Shown here in pieces: positions 17,423-17,882 of a DNA stretch of 17,882 bases. The position numbers were made by a program, and so were the translations under genes. Each line of letters opens with the position of its first letter. Positions within the stretch are counted from its first letter, which is position 1. The notes under the pieces were generated by a model. It was not told the origin of the DNA, searched no databases, and worked only from the letters and a program-made list of their open reading frames with translations. This stretch comes from Candidatus Omnitrophota bacterium (lineage in GTDB: Bacteria; Omnitrophota; Gorgyraeia; Aquiviventales; Aquiviventaceae): NCBI GenBank assembly GCA_016206565.1, contig JACQRG010000038.1, forward strand, positions 1 to 17,882, written 5' to 3'.

Positions 17423-17882
17423 GGGCCGCCGAGCGGCTCATCGTCGCCTTGGACGACCCGGCGTCGGCGCTGGCCCTGGCGCGCCGGCTGCGGGGCGCAT
17501 CGCGCATCCTGAAAATCGGGAGCATCGCCTTCACCGCCTCTGGGCCGACACTCATCCGCCGGGTGCGCGCGCTCGGATTTGAGGTCATGCTGGATTTGAA
17601 ATTCCACGACATCCCCTCCACCGTGGAAGGCAGTTGCCGCGCCGCGGTCGCCCACCGGGTCCGGTTTCTGACGGTGCATGCCTGCGGCGGGCGGGCGATG
17701 TTGGAGGCCGCGGTCGCCGCGGTGCGCGCGGAAGCCAAGCGGCGGCGCCTGCCGGCACCCGGCGTGCTGGCCGTGACGGTGCTGACCAGCGTGCCGTCCA
17801 GGGGCGCCGGGGGCGTGACTTCGCGGGTGGTCGCCCTGGCCCGGGACGCGGCGCGGGCCGGCTGCGAGGGTGTGGTCGCCTC
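17419..17882 (+). CDS. pyrF: Orotidine-5'-phosphate decarboxylase, 3'-truncated by window edge
   Basis: This enzyme decarboxylates OMP to UMP, the last step of UMP synthesis. About 154 codons are visible before the window ends. The start at ATG 17419 overlaps the pyrD stop (ATGA). The visible motifs are RLIVALDDP at the N-terminus, the substrate-site LDLKFHDIPSTV with catalytic Lys and Asp, TVHACGG, and GVLAVTVLTS. These match the bacterial PyrF group. The phosphate-binding C-terminus lies beyond the window. Nothing suggests that it is broken. Confidence 0.95.
   Translation, partial: MRAAERLIVALDDPASALALARRLRGASRILKIGSIAFTASGPTLIRRVRALGFEVMLDLKFHDIPSTVEGSCRAAVAHRVRFLTVHACGGRAMLEAAVAAVRAEAKRRRLPAPGVLAVTVLTSVPSRGAGGVTSRVVALARDAARAGCEGVVA

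Overview
The window is a dense, GC-rich (about two thirds G+C by eye) bacterial chromosome segment in which every gene lies on the + strand. LpxA and a GlmS/NagA amino-sugar supply block indicate a Gram-negative outer membrane with lipid A. A PyrR attenuator in front of a complete-looking pyr operon shows Bacillus-type pyrimidine control. The phylum cannot be fixed from the sequence alone. A candidate-phylum Gram-negative such as Omnitrophota is only a guess.

Region 1 (1-6656) reads as one run of genes. It holds the 3' two thirds of gyrA, a small GIY-YIG protein, tRNA-Glu(UUC), nagA, glmS, rsmI and lpxA. The GIY-YIG reading frame runs through a 46-nt broken copy of the tRNA 5' half and stops inside the intact tRNA. 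NagA and GlmS both produce glucosamine-6-phosphate, the precursor of UDP-GlcNAc, and LpxA uses UDP-GlcNAc to start lipid A, so this block is coherent.

Region 2 (6657-6920) is the only sizeable non-coding stretch and is full of regulatory structure. It has a perfect consensus sigma70-type promoter (TTGACA, 17 nt, TATAAT) with a palindrome filling its spacer. A PyrR-binding hairpin with the UCCNGNGAGG loop follows, then an intrinsic terminator. Last comes a 102-nt element bounded by perfect 16-bp inverted repeats, with three internal hairpins (cloverleaf-like). Its 3' arm contains the likely ribosome binding site of pyrR.

Region 3 (6921-17882) is the pyr operon: pyrR, pyrB, pyrC, carA, a PHP/Zn-ribbon protein, carB, two PilZ-domain proteins, pyrD and the start of pyrF. 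Genes overlap by 1-8 nt or are separated by at most 4 nt, so they are probably one translationally coupled transcript. The unusual passengers are the PHP protein between carA and carB, which ends in a sliding-clamp-binding-like QLTLF, and the PilZ genes where pyrK often sits. pyrK and pyrE are not seen here and could lie outside the window. CarA and CarB each carry a 28-nt heptamer-repeat tract exactly at an interdomain linker.

The best candidates for something new are the cloverleaf element behind the attenuator, the clamp-motif PHP protein in the operon, and the PilZ cluster.
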